39,766 nucleotides of DNA, from contig CBINBI010000026.1 in assembly GCA_966248875.1 (NCBI GenBank), positions 1 through 39,766 on the forward strand, read 5' to 3'. The translations under genes and the position numbers were made by a program. Under the pieces are notes generated by a model. The model searched no databases and had not been told where the DNA came from. It worked only from the letters and a program-made list of their open reading frames with translations. This document shows positions 1 through 8,116 of this stretch, piece by piece. Within the stretch, counting starts at the first letter, position 1, and every line of letters starts with the position of its first letter. The DNA is from Dokdonella_A sp966248875. GTDB lineage: Bacteria > Pseudomonadota > Gammaproteobacteria > Xanthomonadales > Rhodanobacteraceae.

Positions 1-189
1 GAGGACCAAAAGGCTGCCCGCGATCGCGAGCACCGTGCCGGCCGCTGCGGCGAGAGGCATCCAGCGCCGCCGCGACGCCGGCGCGGGCGTCGCCTCGATG
101 CGTGCCGCAATCGCCGGCCAGAGATCGCGACCGGGAGCACGCGGCGTGTTCATCGCGCGCAGCCTGCGCTGCATCTCGAAATCGTTCAT
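1..189 (-). CDS. Anti-sigma factor-like membrane protein (partial, C-terminus outside window)
   Basis: Only the first 63 codons are present; the frame is open to the window edge. The N-terminus (MNDFEMQRRLRAMNTPR) is short and charged, and a hydrophobic helix follows a basic RRRW boundary at about residues 43-63, so a single-pass membrane protein with a small cytoplasmic N-terminal segment is visible. Its ATG overlaps the TGA of the upstream ECF sigma gene (ATGA at 186-189), the usual arrangement for a sigma factor and its membrane-bound anti-sigma partner. I see no zinc-binding HxxxCxxC motif in this part, so assignment to the zinc-finger (ZAS) class is not supported. The role as anti-sigma rests on position and topology, not on a recognised domain. 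Confidence 0.6.
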   Translation of the reverse strand, partial: MNDFEMQRRLRAMNTPRAPGRDLWPAIAARIEATPAPASRRRWMPLAAAAGTVLAIAGSLLVL

Positions 190-749
190 GGCGTGTCTCC
201 CAGCATGCGGCGCAAGAGGCCGCGCGCGCGATGCAATTGTGCCTTCGACGAGCCGACCGCCATGCCGAGCTCGCGGCCGATCTCCTCGTGCTTCCAGCCT
301 TCCACATCATGCAGCACCAGCACGGCGCGCGCCCGCGGCGGCAGGTTTGCGACGGCCTGCTCGATGTCGGCGCGCTCGCCGGCACAGAACGGCGTGACGG
401 GATCGCTGGCGGCCTCGAGCACGTCGCTCTCGACCGTGTCTTCCGGGTCACGGGCGCGCAGGTCCATCAACGCGACGTTGACCGCGAGCCGGTACAGCCA
501 GGTCGAGAACGCGCTCTCGAAGCGGAAGCTGCCGAGCTTCTGCCAGGCGCGCACGAACGCCTCCTGGGTCAGCTCCTCGGCGCGCGCCTCGTTCATGCCG
601 GCCAGCCGCCAGACGGCGCCGTGCACGCGTGCCGCATGCCGCCGGTACAGAACCTCGAACGCACGCATTTCGCCGGCGGCCGCGCGCCGCACGAGATCCG
701 CGTCCGCGTCCGCGGGCGGTGCGGATTCGGTCCGGGGCGCTTCCGTCAT
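186..749 (-). CDS. ECF-family RNA polymerase sigma factor (sigma-70 family, RpoE-like)
   Basis: The protein carries a region 2 of sigma-70 type (AFEVLYRRHAARVHGAVWRL, then ELTQEAFVRAW and FSTWLYRLAVN) and a region 4 helix-turn-helix (LPPRARAVLVLHDVEGW, then EEIGRELGMAVGSSKAQLHR). There is nothing between the two regions beyond a short linker, as in extracytoplasmic-function sigmas. Three in-frame ATGs (779, 761, 749) are possible and none has a clear ribosome binding site. I chose 749 (187 aa) because a candidate promoter at 789-817 would leave almost no leader for 779. The stop overlaps the start of the membrane anti-sigma-like gene by four bases, so the pair is probably translated together. 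The signal it responds to cannot be read from the sequence. Confidence 0.85.
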   Translation of the reverse strand: MTEAPRTESAPPADADADLVRRAAAGEMRAFEVLYRRHAARVHGAVWRLAGMNEARAEELTQEAFVRAWQKLGSFRFESAFSTWLYRLAVNVALMDLRARDPEDTVESDVLEAASDPVTPFCAGERADIEQAVANLPPRARAVLVLHDVEGWKHEEIGRELGMAVGSSKAQLHRARGLLRRMLGDTP

Positions 750-788
750 CGGCAGGGGCATGGCAAGGCAGGCGCTCATCTTGCCAGC

Positions 789-817
789 TTGGATGCCTGT
801 TTGCCGGCGCGGGTTTA
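789..817 (-). promoter_or_regulatory. Candidate ECF-type (autoregulatory) promoter of the sigma/anti-sigma operon
   Basis: On the minus strand TAAACC (812-817) and CATCCAA (789-795) are separated by 16 bases, a spacing typical of ECF promoters. They lie just upstream of the sigma gene. The elements resemble motifs seen before other ECF sigma genes only loosely, so this is a weak inference. Confidence 0.3.
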
Positions 818-844
818 GAGGGTCCGGCGGCCCGGCGGCGGGCT

Positions 845-1336
845 TCAGGGCGCGGCTTCCTCGAAGCGGTTCGCGGCGACGTTCTTGCGCACGCGTGAGG
901 GATCCCAGATCCGCCCGTTCATCGCGATGTAGACGCCGTCCGGCAGGCTCTGCACGGCGCCGACCGCGCAGCCGATGTTGAACACGGCGTCGGAGCCGCG
1001 GAACAGCGCCGGATTGAGCGCGCCGGTGAGGACGATGACCTTGCCCACCACGTCCGCGAGTGCGCACGCGGTCTCCACCATCGTGTCGGTGCCGTGCGTC
1101 ACCAGCACGTGCCGGTGCGGCTGGCGCTCGATTGCGGCGCGGATTTCGGCCCGGTCCCGGTCGTCCATGTGCAGGCTGTCCTTGCGCATCAGCGATATGA
1201 CTTCGAATGTGAATGCGACGCCGAGCGTCGTAAGGATCTCGCCGATCTGCGGCTCGCCGATCTGGAACGAGGATTTGTCGTCGAAGTAGATCTTGTCGAT
1301 CGTGCCGCCCGTGGTGATGATGGTGAGGTGCTGCAT
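845..1336 (-). CDS. Short asparaginase-like protein (N-terminal asparaginase domain only)
   Basis: The 163-residue product has both catalytic threonine motifs of bacterial L-asparaginases: TGGTI at residues 9-13 (nucleophile T12) and HGTDTM at 81-86. It also has the VLTGALNP strand (102-109) that corresponds to the conserved (A/V)LTGAxRP segment. Classical type I/II enzymes are about 330 residues with a second C-terminal domain that completes the active site across subunits; here the reading frame ends cleanly after the first domain and nothing resembling the second follows. Short asparaginase-domain proteins of this size exist in proteobacteria, so this may be a natural small family and not a truncation. 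Hydrolysis of asparagine is therefore uncertain. The start at 1336 (MQHLTIITT) removes an unconserved 16-residue extension. Confidence 0.75.
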   Translation of the reverse strand: MQHLTIITTGGTIDKIYFDDKSSFQIGEPQIGEILTTLGVAFTFEVISLMRKDSLHMDDRDRAEIRAAIERQPHRHVLVTHGTDTMVETACALADVVGKVIVLTGALNPALFRGSDAVFNIGCAVGAVQSLPDGVYIAMNGRIWDPSRVRKNVAANRFEEAAP

Positions 1337-1426
1337 CGCGATGTCTTCGATGGCGGCGGTAAACGCCGGGCGCGGAGCGCGCATTTTACGTAGATTGGTG
1401 CTGGACGTTGAGTCCGGTAGGGGAGC

Positions 1427-3079
1427 TCAGCGGGAATCCGTCTTCGCGGTGCGCCTGACGTGCAGGCTCGTGAGTCGCGACAGTCCGTGATCGACGAAGC
1501 GTGCGAGTGCGGCCGTCGCGTCGTCGTCGCATTGCGTATGTGCCGCACGGCGTGCCAGCAACGCTGCCGCGAACGTGCGCGCGAGCGTCAGCGCGAGCTG
1601 GCGCGCGCCTGCCTCCAGCGCCTCGCGGTCGCCGGCGTTTTCGTGCAGCCAGCGCGCGGCCGTCGCGAGCGCGGCGTCGATCGAGCCGGCGTGGGCGGGC
1701 AGGTCGCGCATGAGGTTCTGAATGCCGTTACGCAGCGGATCGATCCCGCTCTTCGCCAGCACGCGCAGCACGTCCAGCGCGAGCACATTCGTGGTGCCCT
1801 CCCAGATCGGGTACACCTGCGCATCGCGCAGCAGCAGCGGAATGCCGGTGTTCTCGATGTAGCCCGCGCCGCCGAACGCTTCGCAGGTTTCCGATGCGAC
1901 GCGGACGGCGAGCTTGCCTGTCCAGAGCTTCGCGAGCGGCGTCAGCAGCCGCAGCAGCGCACGCTCGTCGTCGCTTGCGAGGCCGCGCTCGACGCGCCCG
2001 AGCAAGCCGGCGACGAAGAAGCCGAGCTCGAACGCGGCGGCGAATTCGGCTTCCATCGCGGCGAGCGTCGCCGCGTGGAGCGGCTGCTCGATCAGGGCGC
2101 GGCCGAAGGCTCGGCGCCGCCTGGCGTACTCGGTTGCGAGCGCGAGGCAGCGCCGCATCGTCGCGAGTGCGCAGATCGTGTTCCAGGTGCGCGTGATGTT
2201 GAGAACCGGCGCGATCAGCCGCACGCCGTGGGCGAGCTCGCCGACGGGTTCGGCGAGCGTGTCCTCGAGATGGATTTCCGCCGTCGGCAGCTCGCGCGTG
2301 CCCAGCTTGTCCTTGAGGCGATCGATGCGCATGCCGTTCCAGCGGCCGTCGGGCGTGCGGGTCTCGACGTAGAACAGCGCGAGCGCGTCGGAGCCTTCGC
2401 CCGCCGGCGCGAGCGCGTCGGGCTCGGGTCGCGCCAGCGTCAGCGCCATCTCGCCGACGACGGCCGAGGTGAACCATTTACGGCCGGACAGCCGCCAGCG
2501 GCCGTCGCCGCCGCGTCGCGCGACCGTTTCGGTCGAGGACACGTCCGAGCCGCCGGCGGTCTCGGTCATCCACTGGCCCGAAAGCCACAGCTGCGACGGA
2601 TCGCGCGCGAGCAGGTGCGGCACGGCGCGTTCGATCAGCGTGCGGTTGCCCGACGCCTTCAGCGCGGTCGCCGCGCCGTCGCTCATGGCGAGCGGGCAGG
2701 TGTAGAACTCGCTTGCGACGTGATAGAGGTAGACGCGGACGAACTGATCGATGCGCGCGAATTCGCCGAAGCGCGCCTCGTGTCCCGCGGCGACGAAACC
2801 GTAGCGCGTTGCCAGCGCGGCGCCGTCACGCCATGCCGGCGTGATTTCGATGCGGTCGATGCGCTCGCCCCAGGCGTCCCATTGCGTCAGCGTGGGCGTC
2901 ACGGGCGTACGGGAGCGCGCGGTCTGCCACGCCTGCGCGGCGTGTTCGCCGAGCTCGCGAAGCTCGTCGGCGATCGCCGCCTGCATCGCGTCCGGCAGAG
3001 CCTGCGCGAGAAACGACCGCAGCACACGGTCGTCATCGAACGTATTGGCGAGGACCGGCGCGTCCTGGACGAAGGCCAT
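1427..3079 (-). CDS. Acyl-CoA dehydrogenase family protein, AidB-like
   Basis: The 550-residue length, the long N-terminal domain, and the motifs fit the AidB branch of FAD-dependent acyl-CoA dehydrogenases (E. coli AidB is about 540 aa). Visible are TETAGGSDVSSTET (172-185), the beta-domain WFTSA segment (202-206), the helix CEAFGGAGYIENTGIP (399-414), and VYPIWEGTTNVLALDVLR (422-439), in which E427 aligns with the catalytic glutamate of the family. The C-terminal ~110 residues correspond to the extra helical domain that binds DNA in AidB, although no specific DNA-contact residues are claimed here. E. coli AidB is part of the alkylation response; nothing nearby (no ada or alkB) supports that role in this organism. 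The start MAFVQDAP at 3079 was preferred over an upstream low-complexity extension. Confidence 0.85.
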   Translation of the reverse strand: MAFVQDAPVLANTFDDDRVLRSFLAQALPDAMQAAIADELRELGEHAAQAWQTARSRTPVTPTLTQWDAWGERIDRIEITPAWRDGAALATRYGFVAAGHEARFGEFARIDQFVRVYLYHVASEFYTCPLAMSDGAATALKASGNRTLIERAVPHLLARDPSQLWLSGQWMTETAGGSDVSSTETVARRGGDGRWRLSGRKWFTSAVVGEMALTLARPEPDALAPAGEGSDALALFYVETRTPDGRWNGMRIDRLKDKLGTRELPTAEIHLEDTLAEPVGELAHGVRLIAPVLNITRTWNTICALATMRRCLALATEYARRRRAFGRALIEQPLHAATLAAMEAEFAAAFELGFFVAGLLGRVERGLASDDERALLRLLTPLAKLWTGKLAVRVASETCEAFGGAGYIENTGIPLLLRDAQVYPIWEGTTNVLALDVLRVLAKSGIDPLRNGIQNLMRDLPAHAGSIDAALATAARWLHENAGDREALEAGARQLALTLARTFAAALLARRAAHTQCDDDATAALARFVDHGLSRLTSLHVRRTAKTDSR

Positions 3080-3165
3080 GCGCTGAAAGGTAGCACCCGG
3101 CGCGCACGGCGACGATCCGCGCCGCAAGACACGCGGCGGCCGAGCCCGCCGGCCGCCACGAGCGG

Positions 3166-3750
3166 TCAGGCGGCTTCGAGCAGCCGCTCTTCGATCATGG
3201 CGTGTGCGTCTTGGAGCGCCTTCGCTTTCTGCTCGGGGCTGATATTGAGGCCTTCGGCGCGCACGAACTCGACGTCGGTGATGCCGATGAAGCCGAATAC
3301 GCGGCGCAGGTACTTTTCCTGGAAATCGAAATCCTCGCGTCCGCTGTCCGCGCCGTAGAAGCCGCCGCGCGTCGAGGCGACGATCACGCGTCGTCCGCCA
3401 GCGAGACCCTCGGGACCCTGCGCCGTATAGCGGAACGTCCGGCCGGCGACGAGGATGCGGTCGATCCAGGCCTTGAGCGAGCTCGGCACGCTGAAGTTGT
3501 ACATCGGTGCGCCGATCACGACGACGTCCGCGGCGAGGAACTCCTCGAGTACTTCGGTGCCGGCCCGGGCCGCGGGATCGGACGAGTCCGCCACGGGCGC
3601 CCAGTGCGGCAGTGGCCGCGCGGCGAGATCGCGGCAGGTCACTTCGAGGCCGGGCTCACGGCGCTTCCACGCGTCCACGATGGCTCCGGTCAGCTCGCGC
3701 GAAGCGGAGTGGGTGCCCAGCGCGCTGGAGTCGATGTGCAGGAGTTTCAT
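3166..3750 (-). CDS. azoR: FMN-dependent NADH-azoreductase
   Basis: A 194-residue flavodoxin-fold protein whose start MKLLHIDSSALGTHSASR is the FMN-phosphate loop of the AzoR/acyl-carrier-phosphodiesterase family. APMYNFSVPSSLKAWIDR (about 81-98) and the RGGFY segment (about 128-132) are characteristic flavin-contacting motifs. AzoR is a cytoplasmic homodimer that reduces azo compounds and quinones with NADH and is linked to thiol and quinone stress resistance. The gene is divergent from a LysR regulator with a shared intergenic region of 117 bases (3751-3867), which makes that regulator its probable controller. A weak promoter reading (TTGTTC at 3860-3865, TATCCA at 3838-3843, 16-base spacer) would place the LysR box over the -35 element. 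Confidence 0.92.
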   Translation of the reverse strand: MKLLHIDSSALGTHSASRELTGAIVDAWKRREPGLEVTCRDLAARPLPHWAPVADSSDPAARAGTEVLEEFLAADVVVIGAPMYNFSVPSSLKAWIDRILVAGRTFRYTAQGPEGLAGGRRVIVASTRGGFYGADSGREDFDFQEKYLRRVFGFIGITDVEFVRAEGLNISPEQKAKALQDAHAMIEERLLEAA

Positions 3751-3851
3751 GGTGGAGTTTCTCCGTCGGGTCGCCGGCTGTCCGGCGTGTGCGGAGAAGC
3801 TAAGGCGTGGACGATCCGGCGATAAGCCCGCAATAATTGGATAGATCGTTC

Positions 3852-3866
3852 ATTGCGGAGAACAAT
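3852..3866. promoter_or_regulatory. Candidate LysR-type operator (T-N11-A) in the azoR/lysR intergenic region
   Basis: ATTG-N7-CAAT forms a T-N11-A dyad, the core signature of LysR-family binding sites. It covers the GGAG ribosome binding site of the lysR gene (3857-3860) and ends one base before its ATG, and it would also overlap a possible azoR -35 element. That position suits autorepression plus control of azoR. Confidence 0.45.
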
Positions 3867-3867
3867 C

Positions 3868-4833
3868 ATGAGCTTTTCCGAGGGCGCCCTGGCCGACCTC
3901 AACGATCTGCGTTTCTTCGCCTCGGTGGTCGAGCACGGCGGCTTCTCTGCCGCGGCGCGCGCGCTCGGCGTGCCGAAATCGCGGCTCAGCAAGCGCGTCG
4001 CGCTGCTGGAGGACCGGCTCGGCGTGCGCCTGCTCCAGCGCACGACGCGGCGCTTCGCCATCACCGAAGTCGGCGAGCGCTTTCTCGCGCACTGCCGCGC
4101 GATGCTGGAGGAAGCGCGCGCGGCGCAGGACGTCGTCGACGAGCTCCGCGCGGAGCCGCGCGGCACGGTGCGCGTGAGCTGTCCGATCGCGCTGGCGCAG
4201 ACGGTGCTCGCGCACGTACTGCCGGAGTTCCTCGCGCAGTATCCGAAGGTGCAGGTGCGACTCGCTGCGACCGACCGGCGCGTCGATGTCATCAACGAGG
4301 GCTTCGACATCGCCATCCGCGTGCGCACGCGGCTCGATACCGATGCCGCGCTCGTCTCGCGCAGCTTCGGGCACTCGCGCGTGCTGCTCGCCGCCAATCC
4401 GGCATTCCTCGACAGGCACGGCCGGCCCGAGGCACCGGAAGATCTCGAGAAGCTGCCGCTGCTCTCGCAGTTCGAGCACGACGGCGCGCAGGTAATGGAG
4501 CTGCTCGACGCGGCAGGCGCGAAAGTCACCGTCGAAATGCGCGCGAAGCTCATCTGCGGCGAGTTCAACGTGCTGTACGAGGCCGCGCGGCGCGGCATCG
4601 GCGTCGCCGCGCTGCCGGAGTTCGTCTGCGCACCGGCGATCCTGCGCGGCGAGCTGGAAATCGTGCTGCCGGCGTGGAGCATGCCGCAGGGCGTCGCGCA
4701 TTTCGTCTATGCGAGCCGGCGCGGGCTGCTGCCGTCGGTGCGCGCGTTCGTCGATTTCCTCGCCGCGCGATTGCTGGACACGATGCGCCTCAAGCACGAG
4801 CAGTGCATGAAGCGCGACGAGCCGGTCACCTGA
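3868..4833 (+). CDS. LysR-family transcriptional regulator
   Basis: The 321-residue product begins with a winged helix-turn-helix (about residues 7-65: LNDLRFFASVVEHGGFSAAA, then LGVPKSRLSKRVALLEDRLG and LLQRTTRRFAITEVG). A periplasmic-binding-protein-like effector domain follows (from about residue 88, GTVRVSCPIALAQTVL, with FDIAIRVRTRLDTDAALV). This layout fits the large LysR subfamily that includes regulators of quinone reductases and oxidoreductases. The start at 3868 is set by GGAG at 3857-3860; an upstream in-frame start at 3853 has no such site. It is divergent from azoR and probably regulates it and itself. The ligand is unknown, though a quinone or azo-type electrophile would be consistent with the neighbour. 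Confidence 0.9.
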   Translation: MSFSEGALADLNDLRFFASVVEHGGFSAAARALGVPKSRLSKRVALLEDRLGVRLLQRTTRRFAITEVGERFLAHCRAMLEEARAAQDVVDELRAEPRGTVRVSCPIALAQTVLAHVLPEFLAQYPKVQVRLAATDRRVDVINEGFDIAIRVRTRLDTDAALVSRSFGHSRVLLAANPAFLDRHGRPEAPEDLEKLPLLSQFEHDGAQVMELLDAAGAKVTVEMRAKLICGEFNVLYEAARRGIGVAALPEFVCAPAILRGELEIVLPAWSMPQGVAHFVYASRRGLLPSVRAFVDFLAARLLDTMRLKHEQCMKRDEPVT

Positions 4834-4856
4834 GGCGGCTCGCCATCCCTGCGAAA

Positions 4857-4895
4857 GGCGGAATCCATTCCGGATTGCCGCCAAGAAATTTTGCG
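4857..4895. terminator. Bidirectional terminator-like hairpin between convergent lysR and DUF2069 genes
   Basis: Arms 4857-4866 and 4872-4882 pair over ten base pairs with one bulged base and a five-base loop. The plus strand then runs AAGAAATTTT, and on the minus strand the stem is followed by TTTC. The position between two convergent stops (4833 and 4916) suits termination of both units. Confidence 0.5.
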
Positions 4896-4915
4896 CGGGG
4901 CGGTGCAGAACCCGG

Positions 4916-5257
4916 CTAGGCCGCGCGAGCACGCCCGCGCCGCGCGCGCCAGCCGAGCGCCGTGATGAGCGTGACGCAGAGCGCGCTTTCGGCCAGCGCC
5001 GGAATGCGGGCGGCCGGCGCGATCCACGCTGCGACGACGCCGTGACAGAAGTAGAAGAGCGCCGCGACACCGGCCCAGAGCAGCATGCGGCCGACACCGC
5101 TCCGCCAGGCGAGCAGCGGCAACAGGAGGCCGGGCAGCGTCAGCGCGAGCGCGATCCAGGGCGACGCGCCGCCAGGGGGCGCGAGCACGAGGTACCACGC
5201 GAACTGCAGGACGATGAGCGCGCTCCATGCGGCGACGCCGGCACGCTCGGCGCTCAT
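4916..5257 (-). CDS. DUF2069 family small inner membrane protein
   Basis: A 113-residue hydrophobic protein with four predicted membrane helices (about 11-27, 33-50, 57-77 and 85-104) and an arginine-rich C-terminus (GWRARRGRARAA), which by the positive-inside rule would be cytoplasmic. Size, topology and its place directly after wrbA match the DUF2069 family found beside wrbA and yihY in xanthomonads. The function of the family is not known. Its ATG overlaps the wrbA stop by four bases (5254-5257), so the two are translated as a pair. Confidence 0.75.
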   Translation of the reverse strand: MSAERAGVAAWSALIVLQFAWYLVLAPPGGASPWIALALTLPGLLLPLLAWRSGVGRMLLWAGVAALFYFCHGVVAAWIAPAARIPALAESALCVTLITALGWRARRGRARAA

Positions 5258-5853
5258 GCGCCGCGCTCCAGTCTCGCGGCAACCTCGGCGACACGACGTC
5301 CGAGCACGCGCGCGAGCAGGCGCTCGTCCCCGCTGATCGAGTGCTGGCCGGACGCGCCGGCGACGTGGCTCGCGCCGTAGGGCGATCCTCCGCCGCTGGT
5401 GTGGTTCAGCGCCGGCTCCGTGTACGGAATGCCGACGACCAGCATGCCGTGATGCAGGAGCGGCAGCATCATCGTCACCAGTGTCGTCTCCTGCCCGCCG
5501 TGCTGCGAGCCGGTCGACGTGAACACGCCGGCCGGCTTGCCAGCGAGCGTGCCGGACAGCCAGTCGGTCAGCGTCGAGTCGAGACAGTGCTTGAGCGGTG
5601 CGGCCATGTTGCCGAAGCGCGTCGGGCTGCCGATGACGAGACCCGCGCACTCGCGCAGATCGTCGAGTGTCGCGTAGGGCGCGCCGGCGTCCGGTTCCGG
5701 CGGCGCGGCCGTCTCGGTCACCGGCGCGACCGGCGGCACGCTGCGCAGCCGCGCCGCGACGCCCGTCACCTCCTCGACGCCGCGCGCGACCAGCCGCGCG
5801 AGCTGGGCGGTCTTGCCGTTGCGGCTGTAGTAGACGACGAGGATTTCGGTCAT
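5254..5853 (-). CDS. wrbA: NAD(P)H:quinone oxidoreductase, WrbA type
   Basis: A 199-residue flavodoxin-like protein. The N-terminal FMN loop is MTEILVVYYSRNGKTAQLA, followed by the WrbA signatures SPTRFGNMAAPLKHCLD (around 76-92) and FTSTGSQHGGQETTL (around 111-125), and by a late HTSGGGSPYGASHVAG loop. WrbA forms tetramers that carry out two-electron reduction of quinones with NAD(P)H, limiting redox cycling. It heads a two-gene unit with the DUF2069 membrane gene and is divergent from yihY across 157 bases (5854-6010). I found no convincing promoter elements in that gap. Confidence 0.93.
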   Translation of the reverse strand: MTEILVVYYSRNGKTAQLARLVARGVEEVTGVAARLRSVPPVAPVTETAAPPEPDAGAPYATLDDLRECAGLVIGSPTRFGNMAAPLKHCLDSTLTDWLSGTLAGKPAGVFTSTGSQHGGQETTLVTMMLPLLHHGMLVVGIPYTEPALNHTSGGGSPYGASHVAGASGQHSISGDERLLARVLGRRVAEVAARLERGA

Positions 5854-6010
5854 TTCCGTTCCTTTTGAATTTTTCCGGCCGCAGGGGAGGGCGAACCGGA
5901 ATTCGCCCCGCAGCGAGCGCCCTCATTCCGCAGCAGCCCGGCTGCGCTCTCCCGCACAGCGGAAAATGGAAAAGTTGGTTCCGCCGATTCCGCTGCGATA
6001 GGCTCGTTCC

Positions 6011-7315
6011 ATGCCGTTCGCGCCAGCGAAGTTTGCCAGAAACCTCCGCCTCGACCGTGAGCGCTGGCTCGCGCTGCTGCGCTTCACCTGGCAGCGCTTC
6101 CTCGAAGACCGCTGCATGCAGACCGCGGGAGCGCTGGCGTACACGTCGGTATTCGCGCTGGTGCCGCTGACCGCGGCAGTGCTCGGCATCCTCGCCGCGT
6201 TCCCGGTGTTCGCCGGCTGGCGCGACAAGATCACCGGCTGGGTGTTCGCGAACTTCGTGCCGGCCGCGGGCGACACCGTGCAGGGCTACATCACCGAGTT
6301 CGCCGCCAACGCCAGCAAGGCGACCGCGGTCGGCGTCCTGGTGCTGCTGTTCAGCGCGATCTCGCTGATGATGAGCATCGAGGACGCCTTCAACCGCATC
6401 TGGCGCGTGCAGACCTCGCGCCCGGCGGCGTCGCGCTTCGTGATCTACTGGACCGCGCTGACGCTCGGCCCGCTGCTGCTCGTCGCAGCGCTCGCGATCA
6501 GCTCGTACGTGATCGCGCTGCCGCTGATCGGCACGGCGGCGGAGCAGTTGTCGCTGAAGGCGCGCGTGCTCTCGGTGCTGCCGTTCCTGATCGTGTGGAG
6601 CGCGCTGGTCGCGGCCTACGTGGTGATTCCGAACCGTGGCGTGCGCATCGCGCACGCGCTGATCGGCGCCTTCATCGCGGCGGCGCTGTTCGAGGGCGCC
6701 AAGCGCGGCTTTGCGCTGTACGCCACGCGGGCGAGCTATCAGCAGGTGTACGGCGCGATCGCGATCGTGCCCATCTTCATCTTCTGGATCTATCTTTCGT
6801 GGGCGATCGTGCTGTTCGGCGCGTCGCTGACCGCATCGCTCAGCGCGTTCGACTACCGTCCGGCTTCGCTGCGCCTGCAGCGCGGACATGAATTCGCGGG
6901 CCTGCTGCGCGTGCTCGGGCATTTCGCGGCCGCGCAGCGCGACGGGCGCGGCCTGCGCAGCGAGACGCTGTGCGCGGCCGAGCCGTTCCTGACCGACGAT
7001 CTGCTGCAGCGCTATCTCGGCGATCTCAACCGTGTCGGCCTGCTCCGTCGCAGCGAAGTGGGCGAGTGGGTGGTCGTGCGTGATTTCGCCAGCGTCACGC
7101 TGCTGGAAATCTACGAGGAGGGCAGCTACCGTCTGCCGTACGAGGCCCAGCTCGGACCCGAGCCGTCACAGCCCGCGGCGATGCTGCTGGCGCACCTCGC
7201 GAAAGACGTGCGTCAAGGGCTCGACGTGCCGCTGTCCGAAATCTTTCCCGCTCCCGCGCGGTCTGCAACCGGCGCCACCGGCGCAGATCCGCCGCATCCG
7301 ATGGAGTCAGCATGA
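6011..7315 (+). CDS. YihY/virulence factor BrkB family (UPF0761) inner membrane protein
   Basis: A 434-residue protein with an amphipathic start and about six membrane helices over residues 36-275. It contains the family motif around LAYTSVFALVPLTAAVLGIL (44-63), the segment FSAISLMMSIEDAFNRIW, and the later YGAIAIVPIFIFWIYLSW. The C-terminal ~150 residues are soluble and winged-helix-like in character (LTDDLLQRYLGDLNRVGLLRR with GEWVVVRDF). The family was once misassigned as ribonuclease BN; its true role is unknown, with transport or barrier functions proposed. The stop overlaps the ATG of the following tlpA-like gene (7312-7315), so the two are probably translationally coupled. Confidence 0.85.
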   Translation: MPFAPAKFARNLRLDRERWLALLRFTWQRFLEDRCMQTAGALAYTSVFALVPLTAAVLGILAAFPVFAGWRDKITGWVFANFVPAAGDTVQGYITEFAANASKATAVGVLVLLFSAISLMMSIEDAFNRIWRVQTSRPAASRFVIYWTALTLGPLLLVAALAISSYVIALPLIGTAAEQLSLKARVLSVLPFLIVWSALVAAYVVIPNRGVRIAHALIGAFIAAALFEGAKRGFALYATRASYQQVYGAIAIVPIFIFWIYLSWAIVLFGASLTASLSAFDYRPASLRLQRGHEFAGLLRVLGHFAAAQRDGRGLRSETLCAAEPFLTDDLLQRYLGDLNRVGLLRRSEVGEWVVVRDFASVTLLEIYEEGSYRLPYEAQLGPEPSQPAAMLLAHLAKDVRQGLDVPLSEIFPAPARSATGATGADPPHPMESA

Positions 7316-7809
7316 AACGATCGTCAACGCGCTTCGTCACCGCGCTCGCCGCGCTGCTTCTGTTCGCCGCGAGCGCGGGCGCCGAGGCGCCGAAGAAGCC
7401 CGCGCTCGAAGTGAAGACGCTCGACGGCGGCACCTTCGATCTCGCCGCAGAGCGCGGCAAGTGGGTCATCGTGAACTTCTGGGCGACCTGGTGCTCGCCC
7501 TGCATCAAGGAGATGCCGGACATCTCGCGTTTCGTCGCCGCACGGGAGGATGTCGACGCGATCGGCCTTGCGTTCGGCGACGAGGAGGAAGCCGACATCG
7601 TCGCCTTCCTCGGCAAGCATCCGGTGAAATATCCGGTCGCCAACGTGCCGATCGACGCGCCGCCGAAGGATTTCGGCGCGCCGAAAGGGCTGCCGACGAC
7701 CTATCTCATCGCGCCCGACGGCAGCATCGCGAAGAAGTTCACCGGTCCGGTGACGTCGAGCGAGCTCGAGAAGGCCATCGCCGCCGCGGCGAAGGCGAAG
7801 AAATCCTGA
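7312..7809 (+). CDS. TlpA-like thioredoxin-fold protein, exported
   Basis: A 165-residue protein with an N-terminal signal peptide (about residues 1-24, basic start then hydrophobic stretch ending AGAEA). A thioredoxin-fold domain follows with the redox motif WCSPC (W60 to C64) in NFWATWCSPCIKEMP and a cis-proline loop GLPTTYLI. Such periplasmic TlpA/ResA-type proteins act as thiol-disulfide reductants or oxidants, often in cytochrome maturation. No cytochrome or ccm gene is nearby, so the partner is unknown. It overlaps yihY by four bases and is followed after five bases by the acylphosphatase gene. Confidence 0.9.
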   Translation: MKRSSTRFVTALAALLLFAASAGAEAPKKPALEVKTLDGGTFDLAAERGKWVIVNFWATWCSPCIKEMPDISRFVAAREDVDAIGLAFGDEEEADIVAFLGKHPVKYPVANVPIDAPPKDFGAPKGLPTTYLIAPDGSIAKKFTGPVTSSELEKAIAAAAKAKKS

Positions 7810-7814
7810 GTGTC

Positions 7815-8093
7815 ATGGCAGCCGTCCGCTTCGTCGTTTCCGGTCGCGTGCAGGGCGTGTTCTTCCGCGCCTCGACGCGCGCCGAGGCCTTGCGGCTCGG
7901 GCTCGAGGGGTCCGCGCGCAACCTCGCGGACGGCCGCGTCGAAGTGATCGCACGAGGACCGGACGAGGCCCTGCGCGAGCTCGAGCGCTGGCTCTGGCAG
8001 GGCCCGCCCGCCGCCCGTGTCGAGGACGTCGCACGCGAGGCGGTCGACGAGACCTCCGCCGGTCGCGCTGCGGGCGGGTTTCATATCGGGTAG
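7815..8093 (+). CDS. acyP: Acylphosphatase
   Basis: A 92-residue protein covering a complete acylphosphatase domain. The signature VSGRVQGVFFRASTRAEA (residues 8-25) includes the phosphate-binding arginine in GVFFR, and the second motif NLADGRVEV supplies the catalytic asparagine and the conserved DGxVE. The enzyme hydrolyses carboxyl-phosphate bonds such as that of acetyl phosphate or 1,3-bisphosphoglycerate. It sits in a tight same-strand run tlpA-acyP-pseudouridine synthase, with gaps of 5 and 23 bases. Confidence 0.93.
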   Translation: MAAVRFVVSGRVQGVFFRASTRAEALRLGLEGSARNLADGRVEVIARGPDEALRELERWLWQGPPAARVEDVAREAVDETSAGRAAGGFHIG

Positions 8094-8116
8094 CGCGGCG
8101 CCGTCGATCTCGCGCG

